Positions 16,166 through 23,594 of a stretch of 34,827 bases of DNA are shown piece after piece. The notes below the pieces were generated by a model. It did no database searches. It was not told where the DNA came from and saw nothing but the letters and a program-made list of their open reading frames with translations. Position 1 is the stretch's first letter; the number at the start of each line of letters is the position of its first letter. The position numbers and the translations under genes are program-made. Source of the stretch: Mycobacterium sp. 1100029.7 (GTDB lineage Bacteria > Actinomycetota > Actinomycetes > Mycobacteriales > Mycobacteriaceae); the NCBI RefSeq assembly GCF_001665235.1, contig NZ_LZSC01000074.1:1-34827 (forward strand), in the 5' to 3' direction.

Positions 16166-17392
16166 TCAGCCGTGGCGGCGGGCAAACTGCGGCGCGTGCT
16201 CCGAAAGCGGGCCGATCGCCACCAGATAGGCGAGCGCCCGCCGCAGTGCCGGCAACCGACCGGCCAGTCGCACGCCGCGCGGCGCCTCGGCGTCGCGGCC
16301 GGACACCACGTCGGCGACCACCTGGGCGTGGATCGTGCGCTGAACCGCCTGGATGATCGCGGTGGGTATCCAGCGCCGCACCTGCACTCGGGCCAGTTCG
16401 CGGCGCGGCAATCGTCCGGCACGCAGCGGCGCCGCCAGCACGCGGGCGGCGGCGACGGCGTCGGCCACCGCGAGATTGATGCCGACGCCCCCGACCGGCG
16501 ACATCGCGTGCGCCGCGTCGCCGATGCACAGCACACCGTCGCCATACCATCGGCGCAGCCGATTCAGTTGTACGTCAAGCAGTTTGACGTCATCGAACGA
16601 ACTCAACGTGTCGATCCGGTCGGCAAGCCAGGGCACCATGCCCACCAGCACCCGGTGTAGTGCCTGGATGCCCTGCGAGCGCAGTTCGTCGTCGGTTCCC
16701 TTGGGGATGATGTAAGCGACCTGGTAGTAGTCCCCGCGGTCGATCAGGATGATTCCGTGCCCGGACTCGAAGATGCCGGCCAGCCCACCCGGGTCGTCGG
16801 CGTAGCGGGGCAGCCGGAACCACCACACGTCCATCGGGGCGCCGAAGGTCCGGGGGTGTGCGCCGATGGCGTCGCGCACCGCGGACCCGCGGCCGTCGCA
16901 GGCCACCGTCAGCAAGGCACGCAGCTGCTTGGTCTCGCCGCTGGCATCGCGGTAGGTGACGCCGACGACGCGGTTACCGTCGCGGATCACCTCGGTCACC
17001 TCGGTGCTGCGCAACAGCCGGAAGGTGGGTTCGGCTTCGGCGGCGGTGGCCATCATTTCCAGGAAGTCCCACTGCGGGACCAGCGCGATGTGCTGGTGGT
17101 CGCCCGGTAGCTGGGACAGATCGAGGTCCAGGGGTTGACCGCTTACCTGCATGTGGATGCGGTCGATCAGGCGATGCGGGATCTGGGCGAACCGCGACCG
17201 CAGGCCCAGCTCATCGAGCAACCGCAGGGTGCTGGCGTGCACCGTGTCACCCCGGAAATCGCGCAGGAAGTCGGCGTGTTTTTCCATCACCGTGACTCTC
17301 ACGCCGCCCCGCGCCAACAGCAGACCGAGCACGATTCCGGCCGGACCCCCGCCGGCGATGACGCAGGTCGTTTCGTCAGACGCGGTGGGCAT
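16166..17392 (-). CDS. FAD-dependent monooxygenase (PHBH/UbiH fold)
   Basis: A 408-residue class A flavoprotein monooxygenase. It has an N-terminal Rossmann motif (CVIAGGGPAGIVLGLLLARGGVRVTVMEK), the central DG motif (ACDGRGSAVRDA) for FAD/NADPH contact, and the GD motif (VLCIGDAAHAMSPVGGVGINLAVADA) near residue 290. These enzymes hydroxylate aromatic or polyketide-like substrates; the exact substrate is not recognisable. The start ATG 17392 has AGGA 9 bases upstream; ATG 17410 is an alternative. It stands upstream of trehalase on the same strand and is divergent from the small membrane gene at 17448, with only 55 bases for two promoters. In M. tuberculosis I do not recall this gene at this place, so it may be an insertion or a loss there. 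Confidence 0.85.
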   Translation of the reverse strand: MPTASDETTCVIAGGGPAGIVLGLLLARGGVRVTVMEKHADFLRDFRGDTVHASTLRLLDELGLRSRFAQIPHRLIDRIHMQVSGQPLDLDLSQLPGDHQHIALVPQWDFLEMMATAAEAEPTFRLLRSTEVTEVIRDGNRVVGVTYRDASGETKQLRALLTVACDGRGSAVRDAIGAHPRTFGAPMDVWWFRLPRYADDPGGLAGIFESGHGIILIDRGDYYQVAYIIPKGTDDELRSQGIQALHRVLVGMVPWLADRIDTLSSFDDVKLLDVQLNRLRRWYGDGVLCIGDAAHAMSPVGGVGINLAVADAVAAARVLAAPLRAGRLPRRELARVQVRRWIPTAIIQAVQRTIHAQVVADVVSGRDAEAPRGVRLAGRLPALRRALAYLVAIGPLSEHAPQFARRHG

Positions 17393-17447
17393 CCGCTGAT
17401 CCTGACACATTGGTGTTTCGGATGCCGGGACGAATAGGGTGGGCCCG

Positions 17448-17642
17448 ATGAACGGCTTCCTCAACTGGTGGGACGGCAACGAGCTGTGGATTTCCGGTCT
17501 GCCGTTCGTGCTGCAGGCCATGGTGGTGATGCCCGTCGTGCTGGCCGTCGCGTACTTCACGGCGGTGTTGCTGGACGCCGTGCTCAACAAGGGCATCGAA
17601 TTGATGCGCCGCGGCCGTGAGGCCGACGGGACGTCCAGGTAG
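17448..17642 (+). CDS. Small conserved membrane protein (Rv2401A-like)
   Basis: A 64-residue protein starting MNGFLNWWDGNELWISGLPFV. It has one long hydrophobic stretch (about residues 16-45) that could form one or two membrane helices, followed by a basic cytoplasmic tail (KGIELMRRGREADGTSR). ATG 17448 has an AGGGTGG ribosome site 7 bases upstream; a GTG at 17439 overlaps that site. It occupies the position of the small membrane gene Rv2401A. No function is known. A second tiny membrane reading frame starts five bases after its stop, which suggests a two-peptide unit. Confidence 0.72.
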   Translation: MNGFLNWWDGNELWISGLPFVLQAMVVMPVVLAVAYFTAVLLDAVLNKGIELMRRGREADGTSR

Positions 17643-17647
17643 CCGTC

Positions 17648-17725
17648 ATGCCCCGCTCTCACGTGACGCTGGTTCTTGTCGCGCTCGTGGTGTTGGTGAT
17701 CGTTGCGTGGTTGCTGACGCACTGA
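17648..17725 (+). CDS. Putative 25-residue single-pass membrane microprotein
   Basis: Starting 5 bases after the previous stop, ATG 17648 opens a 25-codon frame. Its product starts MPRSHVTL and ends VIVAWLLTH: a short polar N-terminus and a 17-residue run of Val, Leu, Ala and Ile, enough for one membrane helix. The tight spacing fits translational reinitiation after the 64-residue gene; no separate Shine-Dalgarno is seen. Uninterrupted hydrophobicity in this frame, bounded by a stop, makes chance less likely but not excluded. Frames this short are routinely missed by gene callers. No homologue is known to me. Confidence 0.45.
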   Translation: MPRSHVTLVLVALVVLVIVAWLLTH

Positions 17726-17776
17726 GGGCGGACGCGCTTTTTGTCCACCTCCGATGGCGGGCCAGCGAATTCCTGT

Positions 17777-17789
17777 TAGGCTTCGCGCC
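17777..17789 (+). promoter_or_regulatory. Predicted -10 element for the subI leader transcript
   Basis: TAGGCT at 17777-17782 fits the mycobacterial -10 pattern TANNNT. Seven bases downstream is the A of ATG 17790, the start of the cysteine-rich leader frame, so the transcript probably begins at that ATG (leaderless). No convincing -35 element is seen, which is common in mycobacteria. Confidence 0.6.
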
Positions 17790-17846
17790 ATGCACATGAC
17801 ATCCGCCGCCCCGGAATGTGATGTTTTCGTGCACTGTTGTCGCTGA
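17790..17846 (+). CDS. Cysteine-rich leader peptide (uORF) of the subI-cysTWA operon
   Basis: An 18-codon frame, MHMTSAAPECDVFVHCCR then TGA, placed 119 bases before subI. Cysteines are residues 10, 16 and 17, with the TGT-TGT pair just before the stop. Cysteine is rare, so three in 18, clustered at the end and directly upstream of a sulfate-import operon, is unlikely by chance. The predicted -10 element places the transcript start at its ATG. This matches the leaderless poly-cysteine uORFs described in mycobacteria, in which ribosome stalling when Cys-tRNA is scarce relieves attenuation of downstream sulfur genes. Here that behaviour is inferred. Confidence 0.75.
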   Translation: MHMTSAAPECDVFVHCCR

Positions 17847-17965
17847 CTACCACCCGCGTGCGGTTTGGTAGGGATTGGCGAACTCTCCTTACGCTTTCAA
17901 TGCCTTCCGCGCCGTTCCGTAAGCAATGGGACCGATATCCACAAGCCCGCACTGGAAGGCCGTTG
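17847..17965 (+). promoter_or_regulatory. subI 5' leader with inverted repeats and Shine-Dalgarno-sequestering pair
   Basis: Three perfect inverted pairs lie between the leader peptide and subI. CTACCA (17847-17852), touching the uORF stop, pairs with TGGTAG (17866-17871). CTTACG (17888-17893) pairs with CGTAAG (17918-17923). GCCTTCC (17902-17908) pairs with GGAAGGC (17954-17960), which contains the subI Shine-Dalgarno; the start ATG is at 17966. The second hairpin has the anti-Shine-Dalgarno strand in its loop, so the last two pairings probably compete. A ribosome stalled on the uORF cysteine codons would cover the first repeat, which could shift the folding and free subI translation (inference). 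No SAM riboswitch core is seen. Confidence 0.55.
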
Positions 17966-19003
17966 ATGCATAACGACAACGACAGCGCTTCGCGCTGGCG
18001 GCCTCTCGTCGCGCTCGCACTGATCGTCGGTGTCGTGGCCGCGTGCAGCCCCGGTCCCAGCGACGTCGTCGGCGGCGGTGGCCTGGCCAACGCGCACACC
18101 ACGATCACCCTGGTCGCCTATTCGGTCCCAGAACCCGGATGGAGCAAGGTGATTCCCGCTTTCAACGCTTCCGACGTAGGCCGGGGCATCCAGGTGGTCA
18201 CCTCGTACGGAGCCTCCGGTGACCAGTCCCGCGGCGTCGTCGACGGCAAGCCGGCCGACGTGGTCAACTTCTCGGTCGAACCGGACATCACTCGATTGGT
18301 CAAGGCGGGCAAGGTTTCCAAGGATTGGAACGCCGACGCCACCAAGGGCATCCCGTTCGGATCGGTGGTGTCGTTGGTGGTGCGCAAGGGTAATCCGAAG
18401 AACATCAAAGATTGGGACGACTTGCTGCGGCCTGACGTCGAGGTCATCACGCCCAGCCCGTTGAGTTCGGGCTCGGCGAAGTGGAACCTGCTCGCGCCGT
18501 ACGCAGCAAAGAGCGACGGCGGCAGCAACAATCAAGCCGGCATCGACTTCATCAGCAAGCTGGTCCGTGAGCACGTCAAACTGCGTCCGGGATCCGGGCG
18601 TGAAGCCACCGACGTCTTCGTGCAGGGCAGCGGCGACGTGCTGATCAGCTACGAGAACGAGGCGATCGTCGCCGAGCGCGCGGGCAAACCGGTCGAACAC
18701 GTCATCCCGACGCAGACTTTCAAGATCGACAACCCCGTCGCGGTGGTGACGGCCAGCCCGCACCTCGATGCCGCGACCGCGTTCAAGAATTTCCAGTACA
18801 CCGCCGCGGCGCAGAAAGTGTGGGCGCAGGCGGGTTTTCGGGCGGTCGACCCCTCCGTCGCCGCCGAGTTCCGCAACCAGTACCCGCAACCCGCGAAACT
18901 GTGGACCATCGCCGACCTGGGCGGCTGGGCCACGGTCGATCCGCAATTGTTCGACAAGACCAACGGCAGCATCACCAAGATCTATACGAAGGCCACCGGA
19001 TGA
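17966..19003 (+). CDS. subI: Sulfate-binding lipoprotein of the sulfate ABC importer
   Basis: A 345-residue periplasmic sulfate/thiosulfate-binding protein anchored as a lipoprotein: signal RWRPLVALALIVGVVAAC with lipidated Cys27. The family blocks are clear: TLVAYSVPEPGWSKVIPAFNA, TSYGASGDQSRGVVDGKPADVVNFS, KGIPFGSVVSLVVRKGNPKNIKDWDDLL, and a C-terminal KLWTIADLGGW. It captures sulfate for CysT-CysW-CysA. The start ATG 17966 has GGAAGG 7 bases upstream; the frame is open to 17837, but that part overlaps the regulatory leader. Its stop overlaps cysT (ATGA). It corresponds to Rv2400c. Expression is probably governed by the leader peptide described separately. Confidence 0.96.
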   Translation: MHNDNDSASRWRPLVALALIVGVVAACSPGPSDVVGGGGLANAHTTITLVAYSVPEPGWSKVIPAFNASDVGRGIQVVTSYGASGDQSRGVVDGKPADVVNFSVEPDITRLVKAGKVSKDWNADATKGIPFGSVVSLVVRKGNPKNIKDWDDLLRPDVEVITPSPLSSGSAKWNLLAPYAAKSDGGSNNQAGIDFISKLVREHVKLRPGSGREATDVFVQGSGDVLISYENEAIVAERAGKPVEHVIPTQTFKIDNPVAVVTASPHLDAATAFKNFQYTAAAQKVWAQAGFRAVDPSVAAEFRNQYPQPAKLWTIADLGGWATVDPQLFDKTNGSITKIYTKATG

Positions 19004-19881
19004 CCTCCTCGGTTTTGGGCGAGAGCGCCAATCCCGGCGTGACCGCGGCGCGCCTCGACGGGCCCGGCGCGCCACGCCAGCGATCCGTCGGACGCGGCGG
19101 TGGCACGTCGCTGCGGGTCGGAGTGGCGACGGTGTGGCTCTCGGTGATCGTGCTGTTGCCGTTGGCGGCGATCGCGTGGCAAGCCGCCGGGGGTGGCTGG
19201 CACGCCTTCTGGCTGGCCGTCACCTCGCACGCAGCCGTCGATTCGTTCCGGGTGACCTTGACCATCAGCATCGGGGTCACGCTGGTCAACACCGTGTTCG
19301 GCTTGTTGATCGCCTGGATCTTGGTGCGCGACGACTTCCTCGGCAGACGGCTCGTCGACACGGTCATCGACCTGCCGTTTGCGCTGCCCACCATCGTGGC
19401 CAGCCTGGTGATGCTGGCGCTCTACGGAAACAACAGCCCGGTGGGCCTGCATCTGCAACACACCGCCTGGGGTGTGGCGGTCGCGCTGGCATTCGTCACG
19501 TTGCCGTTCGTGGTCCGCGCGGTGCAGCCGGTGTTACTGGAAATCGAACGCGAAACCGAAGAGGCGGCGGCGTCGCTGGGGGCGAGCGGGCCGAAGATTT
19601 TCACGTCGGTGATCTTGCCGTCGCTGCTGCCGTCGTTGCTGTCCGGTGCGGGCCTGGCATTTTCGCGGGCCATCGGCGAATTCGGTTCGGTGGTCCTGAT
19701 CGGTGGGGCGGTGCCGGGCAAGACCGAGGTCTCTTCGCAGTGGATTCGGACCCTGATCGAGAACGACGACCGCACCGGCGCCGCCGCGATATCCATTGTG
19801 CTGTTGCTGATCTCATTCGTGTTGCTGTTCGTGTTGCGCATCCTGGGCGCGCGGGCTTCGCGGCGGGAGGAGCGGGGCTGA
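19000..19881 (+). CDS. cysT: Sulfate ABC transporter permease CysT
   Basis: A 293-residue inner-membrane permease with six predicted helices. The start ATG 19000 overlaps the subI stop. After a 40-residue polar N-terminus (slightly longer than in Rv2399c), helix 1 is VATVWLSVIVLLPLAAIAW. The EAA coupling loop, which contacts the ATPase, is EEAAASLGASGPKIFTSVILPSLLPSLLSG near residues 185-215. It forms a heterodimer channel with CysW. The stop overlaps cysW (TGATG at 19879-19883), so subunits are translated together. Confidence 0.96.
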   Translation: MTSSVLGESANPGVTAARLDGPGAPRQRSVGRGGGTSLRVGVATVWLSVIVLLPLAAIAWQAAGGGWHAFWLAVTSHAAVDSFRVTLTISIGVTLVNTVFGLLIAWILVRDDFLGRRLVDTVIDLPFALPTIVASLVMLALYGNNSPVGLHLQHTAWGVAVALAFVTLPFVVRAVQPVLLEIERETEEAAASLGASGPKIFTSVILPSLLPSLLSGAGLAFSRAIGEFGSVVLIGGAVPGKTEVSSQWIRTLIENDDRTGAAAISIVLLLISFVLLFVLRILGARASRREERG

Positions 19882-20699
19882 TGACGTCGTCACCGTGGGT
19901 TCGCTATCTCACCCGCTATGTCGGGCTGGCGTATGTGTTTGTGCTGCTGATCGTTCCGGTCGCGCTGATCCTGTGGCGCACCTTCGAACCGGGGTGGGGC
20001 CAGTTCTACGACTGGGTGAGCACCCCCGCGGCGCAGTCGGCGCTGGACCTGTCGCTGCTGGTGGTGGCCATCGTGGTGCCATTGAATGTTCTCTTCGGTA
20101 TCCCCACCGCACTTGTGCTGGCCCGCAACAAGTTTCGGGGCAAGGGTGTGTTGCAGGCGATCATCGACCTGCCGTTCGCCGTCTCGCCGGTGATCGTCGG
20201 CGTCGCCCTGATCCTGCTGTGGGGGTCGGCGGGTGCCTTCGGCTTTGTCGAGCACAACCTGGGACTCAAGATCATTTTCGGCCTACCGGGCATCGTCTTG
20301 GCCAGTATCTTCGTCACGCTGCCCTTCGTGGTGCGCGAAGTCGAACCGGTGCTGCACGAGCTGGGAACCGACCAGGAGCAAGCCGCCGCGACGCTGGGTT
20401 CCGGTTGGTGGCAGACGTTTTGGCGGATCACCCTGCCGTCGATCCGGTGGGGCCTGACCTACGGCATCGTGCTGACCATCGCGCGCACCCTCGGTGAATA
20501 CGGTGCGGTCATCATCGTGTCGTCCAACCTTCCGGGGAAATCGCAAACTCTGACCTTGCTGGTCTCCGACCGCTATAACCGCGGCGCCGAGTACGGCGCC
20601 TACGCACTATCCACGTTGCTGATGGGAGTCGCCGTGGCGGTTCTGATCGTCCAGGTGATTCTCGACATTCGCCGAGCACGCGCGAACAAGGTTGCTTGA
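19881..20699 (+). CDS. cysW: Sulfate ABC transporter permease CysW
   Basis: A 272-residue inner-membrane permease, the same length I recall for Rv2398c, partner of CysT. Six hydrophobic helices are visible, starting with YVGLAYVFVLLIVPVALILW. The EAA loop reads EQAAATLGSGWWQTFWRITLPSIRWGLTYG, in the region between helices 4 and 5 as usual. The start ATG 19881 overlaps the cysT stop by one base. The gene is 13 bases before cysA. Confidence 0.96.
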   Translation: MTSSPWVRYLTRYVGLAYVFVLLIVPVALILWRTFEPGWGQFYDWVSTPAAQSALDLSLLVVAIVVPLNVLFGIPTALVLARNKFRGKGVLQAIIDLPFAVSPVIVGVALILLWGSAGAFGFVEHNLGLKIIFGLPGIVLASIFVTLPFVVREVEPVLHELGTDQEQAAATLGSGWWQTFWRITLPSIRWGLTYGIVLTIARTLGEYGAVIIVSSNLPGKSQTLTLLVSDRYNRGAEYGAYALSTLLMGVAVAVLIVQVILDIRRARANKVA

Positions 20700-20712
20700 C
20701 AAGGAGACCGAT

Positions 20713-21783
20713 ATGACCGCCACCAAAACCGACGACGCGATTGTCGTTCGTGACGCCAACAAACGCTACGGCGATTTCGTGGCCCTAGATCACGTGGATT
20801 TCGTGGTGCCCACGGGTTCGCTGACGGCGTTGCTGGGCCCCAGCGGCTCGGGCAAGTCGACGTTGTTGCGCACGATCGCCGGCCTGGATCATCCCGACAC
20901 GGGAGCGATCACGATCAATGGCCGGGACGTGACGAGGGTGCCGCCGCAGCGCCGGGGCATCGGTTTCGTGTTCCAGCACTACGCGGCGTTCAAGCACATG
21001 ACCGTGCGCGACAACGTCGCCTACGGCCTGAAGATCCGCAAGCGGCCCAAGGCCGAGATCAAGGAGAAGGTCGACAACCTGCTGGAAGTGGTGGGGCTCA
21101 GCGGATTTCAGACCCGCTACCCCAACCAGCTCTCCGGTGGCCAGCGTCAGCGGATGGCGCTGGCGCGAGCGCTGGCCGTCGACCCGCAAGTGCTGTTGCT
21201 CGACGAGCCTTTCGGCGCATTGGACGCCAAGGTGCGCGAGGATCTGCGGGCCTGGCTGCGACGCCTGCACGACGAGGTGCACGTCACCACCGTGCTGGTC
21301 ACCCACGATCAGGCCGAGGCGCTGGATGTGGCCGACCGCATCGCCGTGCTCAACAAGGGGCGCATCGAACAGGTCGGATCACCGACCGAGGTGTACGACA
21401 CTCCGGCGAACGAGTTCGTGATGTCGTTCTTGGGCGCGGTGTCGGCGTTGAACGGCAAGCTGGTTCGCCCGCATGACATTCGGGTCGGGCGCAATCCCGA
21501 GTTGGCGGTGGCCGGCGGCGACGGCACCGCCGAGGCCATCGGGGTGGTGCGCGCCAGCGTCGACCGCGTCGTGGCCCTGGGTTTCGAGGTGCGGGTCGAG
21601 TTGACCAGCGCGGCCACCGGCGGCAGCTTCACCGCGCAGATCACCCGCGGCGACGCGGAAGCGCTGGCCCTCAAGGACGGCGACACGGTCTACGTGCGCG
21701 CCACCCGGGTGCCGCCGATCACCGCGAACGGCCTGTCGTCCGGTGGCGCCGACGAGGACCAGGGCGCGCTGACGTCAGCCTGA
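20713..21783 (+). CDS. cysA: Sulfate ABC transporter ATP-binding protein CysA
   Basis: A 356-residue ATPase that powers sulfate import. Motifs are complete: Walker A GPSGSGKST (42-50), Q-loop FQHYAAF, signature LSGGQRQRMALARALA (from 140), Walker B VLLLDEPFGALDA (160-172) and switch His198 in VTHDQ. The C-terminal third (from about 235, SFLGAVSALNGKLVRPHDIRVGR) is the TOBE-like regulatory domain found in CysA. The start ATG 20713 is preceded by a strong AAGGAG at 20701-20706; a TTG further up lies inside cysW. It is the last gene of the subI operon and abuts the convergent 108-residue gene with no spacer. The M. tuberculosis aprABC/ggtB genes that follow cysA there are absent. Confidence 0.97.
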   Translation: MTATKTDDAIVVRDANKRYGDFVALDHVDFVVPTGSLTALLGPSGSGKSTLLRTIAGLDHPDTGAITINGRDVTRVPPQRRGIGFVFQHYAAFKHMTVRDNVAYGLKIRKRPKAEIKEKVDNLLEVVGLSGFQTRYPNQLSGGQRQRMALARALAVDPQVLLLDEPFGALDAKVREDLRAWLRRLHDEVHVTTVLVTHDQAEALDVADRIAVLNKGRIEQVGSPTEVYDTPANEFVMSFLGAVSALNGKLVRPHDIRVGRNPELAVAGGDGTAEAIGVVRASVDRVVALGFEVRVELTSAATGGSFTAQITRGDAEALALKDGDTVYVRATRVPPITANGLSSGGADEDQGALTSA

Positions 21784-22110
21784 TCAGTCCGACCAGTACG
21801 GCGGCTGCTGCTGAGTCATTCGCTCGAGATAGCCGGCGGCCCTTTCCTGGTCGGGCTCGGCGGTGTCCGCCCCGTGGGCGAGCGGGCACCATCGCGGATC
21901 GGCTTCGACGATCCACACCGCTTCGAGTTCGACGTCGGGGACCGGGGCGCCCGGCGGGGGTGAGATCAGGTCCGCGGCGAAACCCTGTGCGCCGGGCCAG
22001 GTAAGGCCGTCGCTGTAGACGATCTCGTTGTCGCGGTTCTGGGCGACGACATGGAAGTGGGGCAGGCCGGCCAGATGCTCGGCAAGCCGGCGCGCGCCCT
22101 CATCGCCCAT
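21784..22110 (-). CDS. Hypothetical 108-residue protein downstream of che1
   Basis: I do not recognise this gene. It encodes 108 residues of soluble, acidic, tryptophan-containing protein (LTWPGAQGF, EAVWIVEADPRWCP, PPYWSD at the end) with no signal peptide or membrane segment. It follows che1 by 27 bases on the same strand, so it could be the fourth gene of the sirA-cysH-che1 operon, and its stop directly abuts the cysA stop. A clear Shine-Dalgarno is not seen. Codon use (G or C in third positions) looks like a genuine gene. It occupies the spot where M. tuberculosis has the aprABC and ggtB region. Confidence 0.6.
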   Translation of the reverse strand: MGDEGARRLAEHLAGLPHFHVVAQNRDNEIVYSDGLTWPGAQGFAADLISPPPGAPVPDVELEAVWIVEADPRWCPLAHGADTAEPDQERAAGYLERMTQQQPPYWSD

Positions 22111-22137
22111 TGCGCCATGCTAGTGGCAGGCGAACCC

Positions 22138-22851
22138 TCAGGCAGCGATTCGTTCGGCGGACGCCTCGGCGAAACGGTCCAGCACCGTCTCGGCGACCAG
22201 ACGGTCGGCGCCCAACGGAGCCGCCATGTCGATGCCGGTCTTGTCGGCGAATCGCTGGACCAGGTCGGGCAGCCGTCCCGGCGCCAGGAACCACGGTGCG
22301 ATGACCACCTGTTGCGCACCCTGACGGCGCAGCCTGCCCAGGCCTTCGGCCAGTGACCGTTCCTGGTGGCTGGCGAACGCGGTGGTGGCCCCGGCCCATG
22401 ATGTGCCGGCCAGCAGCCTCGGCGCGACCCGCCCGGTACGCGCGTTGACCGACAGGTCGGAGGTGCCGATCGCCACCACCAGGACACCGAGGCTGTCGTC
22501 GAGGGCCGACGTTCCCAACTCCGTCACGCGTCGACGCAGCACGGACACCAGCCGGTGGTCTTCACCGAGCACGGGCGCCTGCCATACCGGGTGCGCCGTA
22601 ACGCAACTCGCGATCTGCTCGGGGATGTCGACCCGGGCGTGGTAGGCGTTCGCCAGCAGCAGCGGGGTGACGACGGCTGGGCCGTCGACACCGCCGAGCA
22701 CGTCGGTCAGACTCGGCGAGTTGTGGTCCAGAAAGGCCAGCCGCACATCGAGATCCGGCTGCAGCGCAGACACCGCAGCGGCCACGGCCCGCGCGTTCGC
22801 GGCCGACCGTGGATCCCTGCTTCCGTGTGCGGTCAGCACCAGAGAGGTCAC
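22138..22851 (-). CDS. che1: Sirohydrochlorin ferrochelatase, CbiX/SirB family
   Basis: A 237-residue chelatase of two related halves. The first opens VLTAHGSRDPRSAANARAVA, where the histidine of AHGS is the expected metal-site residue. PLLLANAYHARVDIPEQI (His about 75) supplies a second. The C-terminal half repeats the fold (VVAIGTSDLS, QVVIAPWFLAPGRLPDLV). The enzyme inserts iron into sirohydrochlorin to make siroheme, the cofactor of SirA encoded two genes upstream. I chose GTG 22851, which overlaps the cysH stop as GTGA like other junctions in this window; ATG 22869 is the alternative and adds six residues. It corresponds to Rv2393, which M. tuberculosis annotates slightly longer. Confidence 0.85.
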   Translation of the reverse strand: MTSLVLTAHGSRDPRSAANARAVAAAVSALQPDLDVRLAFLDHNSPSLTDVLGGVDGPAVVTPLLLANAYHARVDIPEQIASCVTAHPVWQAPVLGEDHRLVSVLRRRVTELGTSALDDSLGVLVVAIGTSDLSVNARTGRVAPRLLAGTSWAGATTAFASHQERSLAEGLGRLRRQGAQQVVIAPWFLAPGRLPDLVQRFADKTGIDMAAPLGADRLVAETVLDRFAEASAERIAA

Positions 22852-23594
22852 GACGCGTGCAACCCGCATTCGGTCTTGGCCAGGCCCTGCCAGCGGCCGC
22901 TGCGCGGGTCGGCGCCCTCCTCCGGCTTGGCCGTGCACGGAGCGCAACCGATCGACGGATAGCCTTCGTAGACAAGCGGATTGACCAGCACGTCGTGCTC
23001 GTCGATGTAACTCTGCATCTGTTCGTCAGACCATGCCGCCAGCGGGTTGATCTTCACCAGCTTGAAGGCCTCGTCGAAACTGATCAACGGCGCGTTGGCG
23101 CGGGTCGGCGCTTCGACCCGGCGCAGTCCGGTCACCCAGGCGGAGTAACCACTGAGCGATTTGCCCAGCGGCAGCACCTTGCGCATCCGGCAGCAGTCGC
23201 CAGGGTCCCGCGCGAACAGGTCCTTGCCCATCAGCCGGTCCTGCTCGGCGACGGTGTGTTCGGGCGTGACGTTGAGAACCCGGATGTCGTAGACGGATTC
23301 GACGGCATCACGGGTGCCGATGGTCTCGACGAAGTGGTAGCCGGTGTCCAGGAACAGCACCGGTACCCCCGGGCGCACCCTGGATGCCAGGTCCACCAAA
23401 ACGGCGTCCTGCATGTTGGACGCCACGATGTAGTTGCACGTCGCCCAGCCGCGCGGCCCGTTGACCCCGCCGAAGTTCTCGTCGGTCCAGCGCAATAGCT
23501 CTTCGGCACTGGCGCCGTCGAGTTCGGCAGCGCCCTTGGCTGCGAGCTCGCGCAGTTGGTCCTCGGTGGGCTTGGTCGCTGCTTCGGTGGTCAT
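22848..23594 (-). CDS. cysH: Adenylylsulfate (APS) reductase, iron-sulfur type
   Basis: A 248-residue thioredoxin-dependent reductase converting APS to sulfite. The paired cysteines Cys134-Cys135 (DCCRMRK) and Cys217/Cys220 (GCAPC) bind the [4Fe-4S] cluster that marks APS rather than PAPS reductases. The catalytic cysteine is Cys243 in the C-terminal ECGLH motif. The PP-loop-derived nucleotide region includes VLFLDTGYHFVET. The start ATG 23594 overlaps the sirA stop (ATGA) and its own stop overlaps che1. It sits between sulfite reductase and the siroheme chelatase, so product and cofactor enzymes are co-expressed. It corresponds to Rv2392. Confidence 0.96.
   Translation of the reverse strand: MTTEAATKPTEDQLRELAAKGAAELDGASAEELLRWTDENFGGVNGPRGWATCNYIVASNMQDAVLVDLASRVRPGVPVLFLDTGYHFVETIGTRDAVESVYDIRVLNVTPEHTVAEQDRLMGKDLFARDPGDCCRMRKVLPLGKSLSGYSAWVTGLRRVEAPTRANAPLISFDEAFKLVKINPLAAWSDEQMQSYIDEHDVLVNPLVYEGYPSIGCAPCTAKPEEGADPRSGRWQGLAKTECGLHAS

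Noticed and set aside
17847..17965. SAM or other known riboswitch upstream of subI
   Set aside because: I could not find the conserved core of a SAM-type riboswitch; the cysteine-rich uORF and simple repeats explain the leader better.
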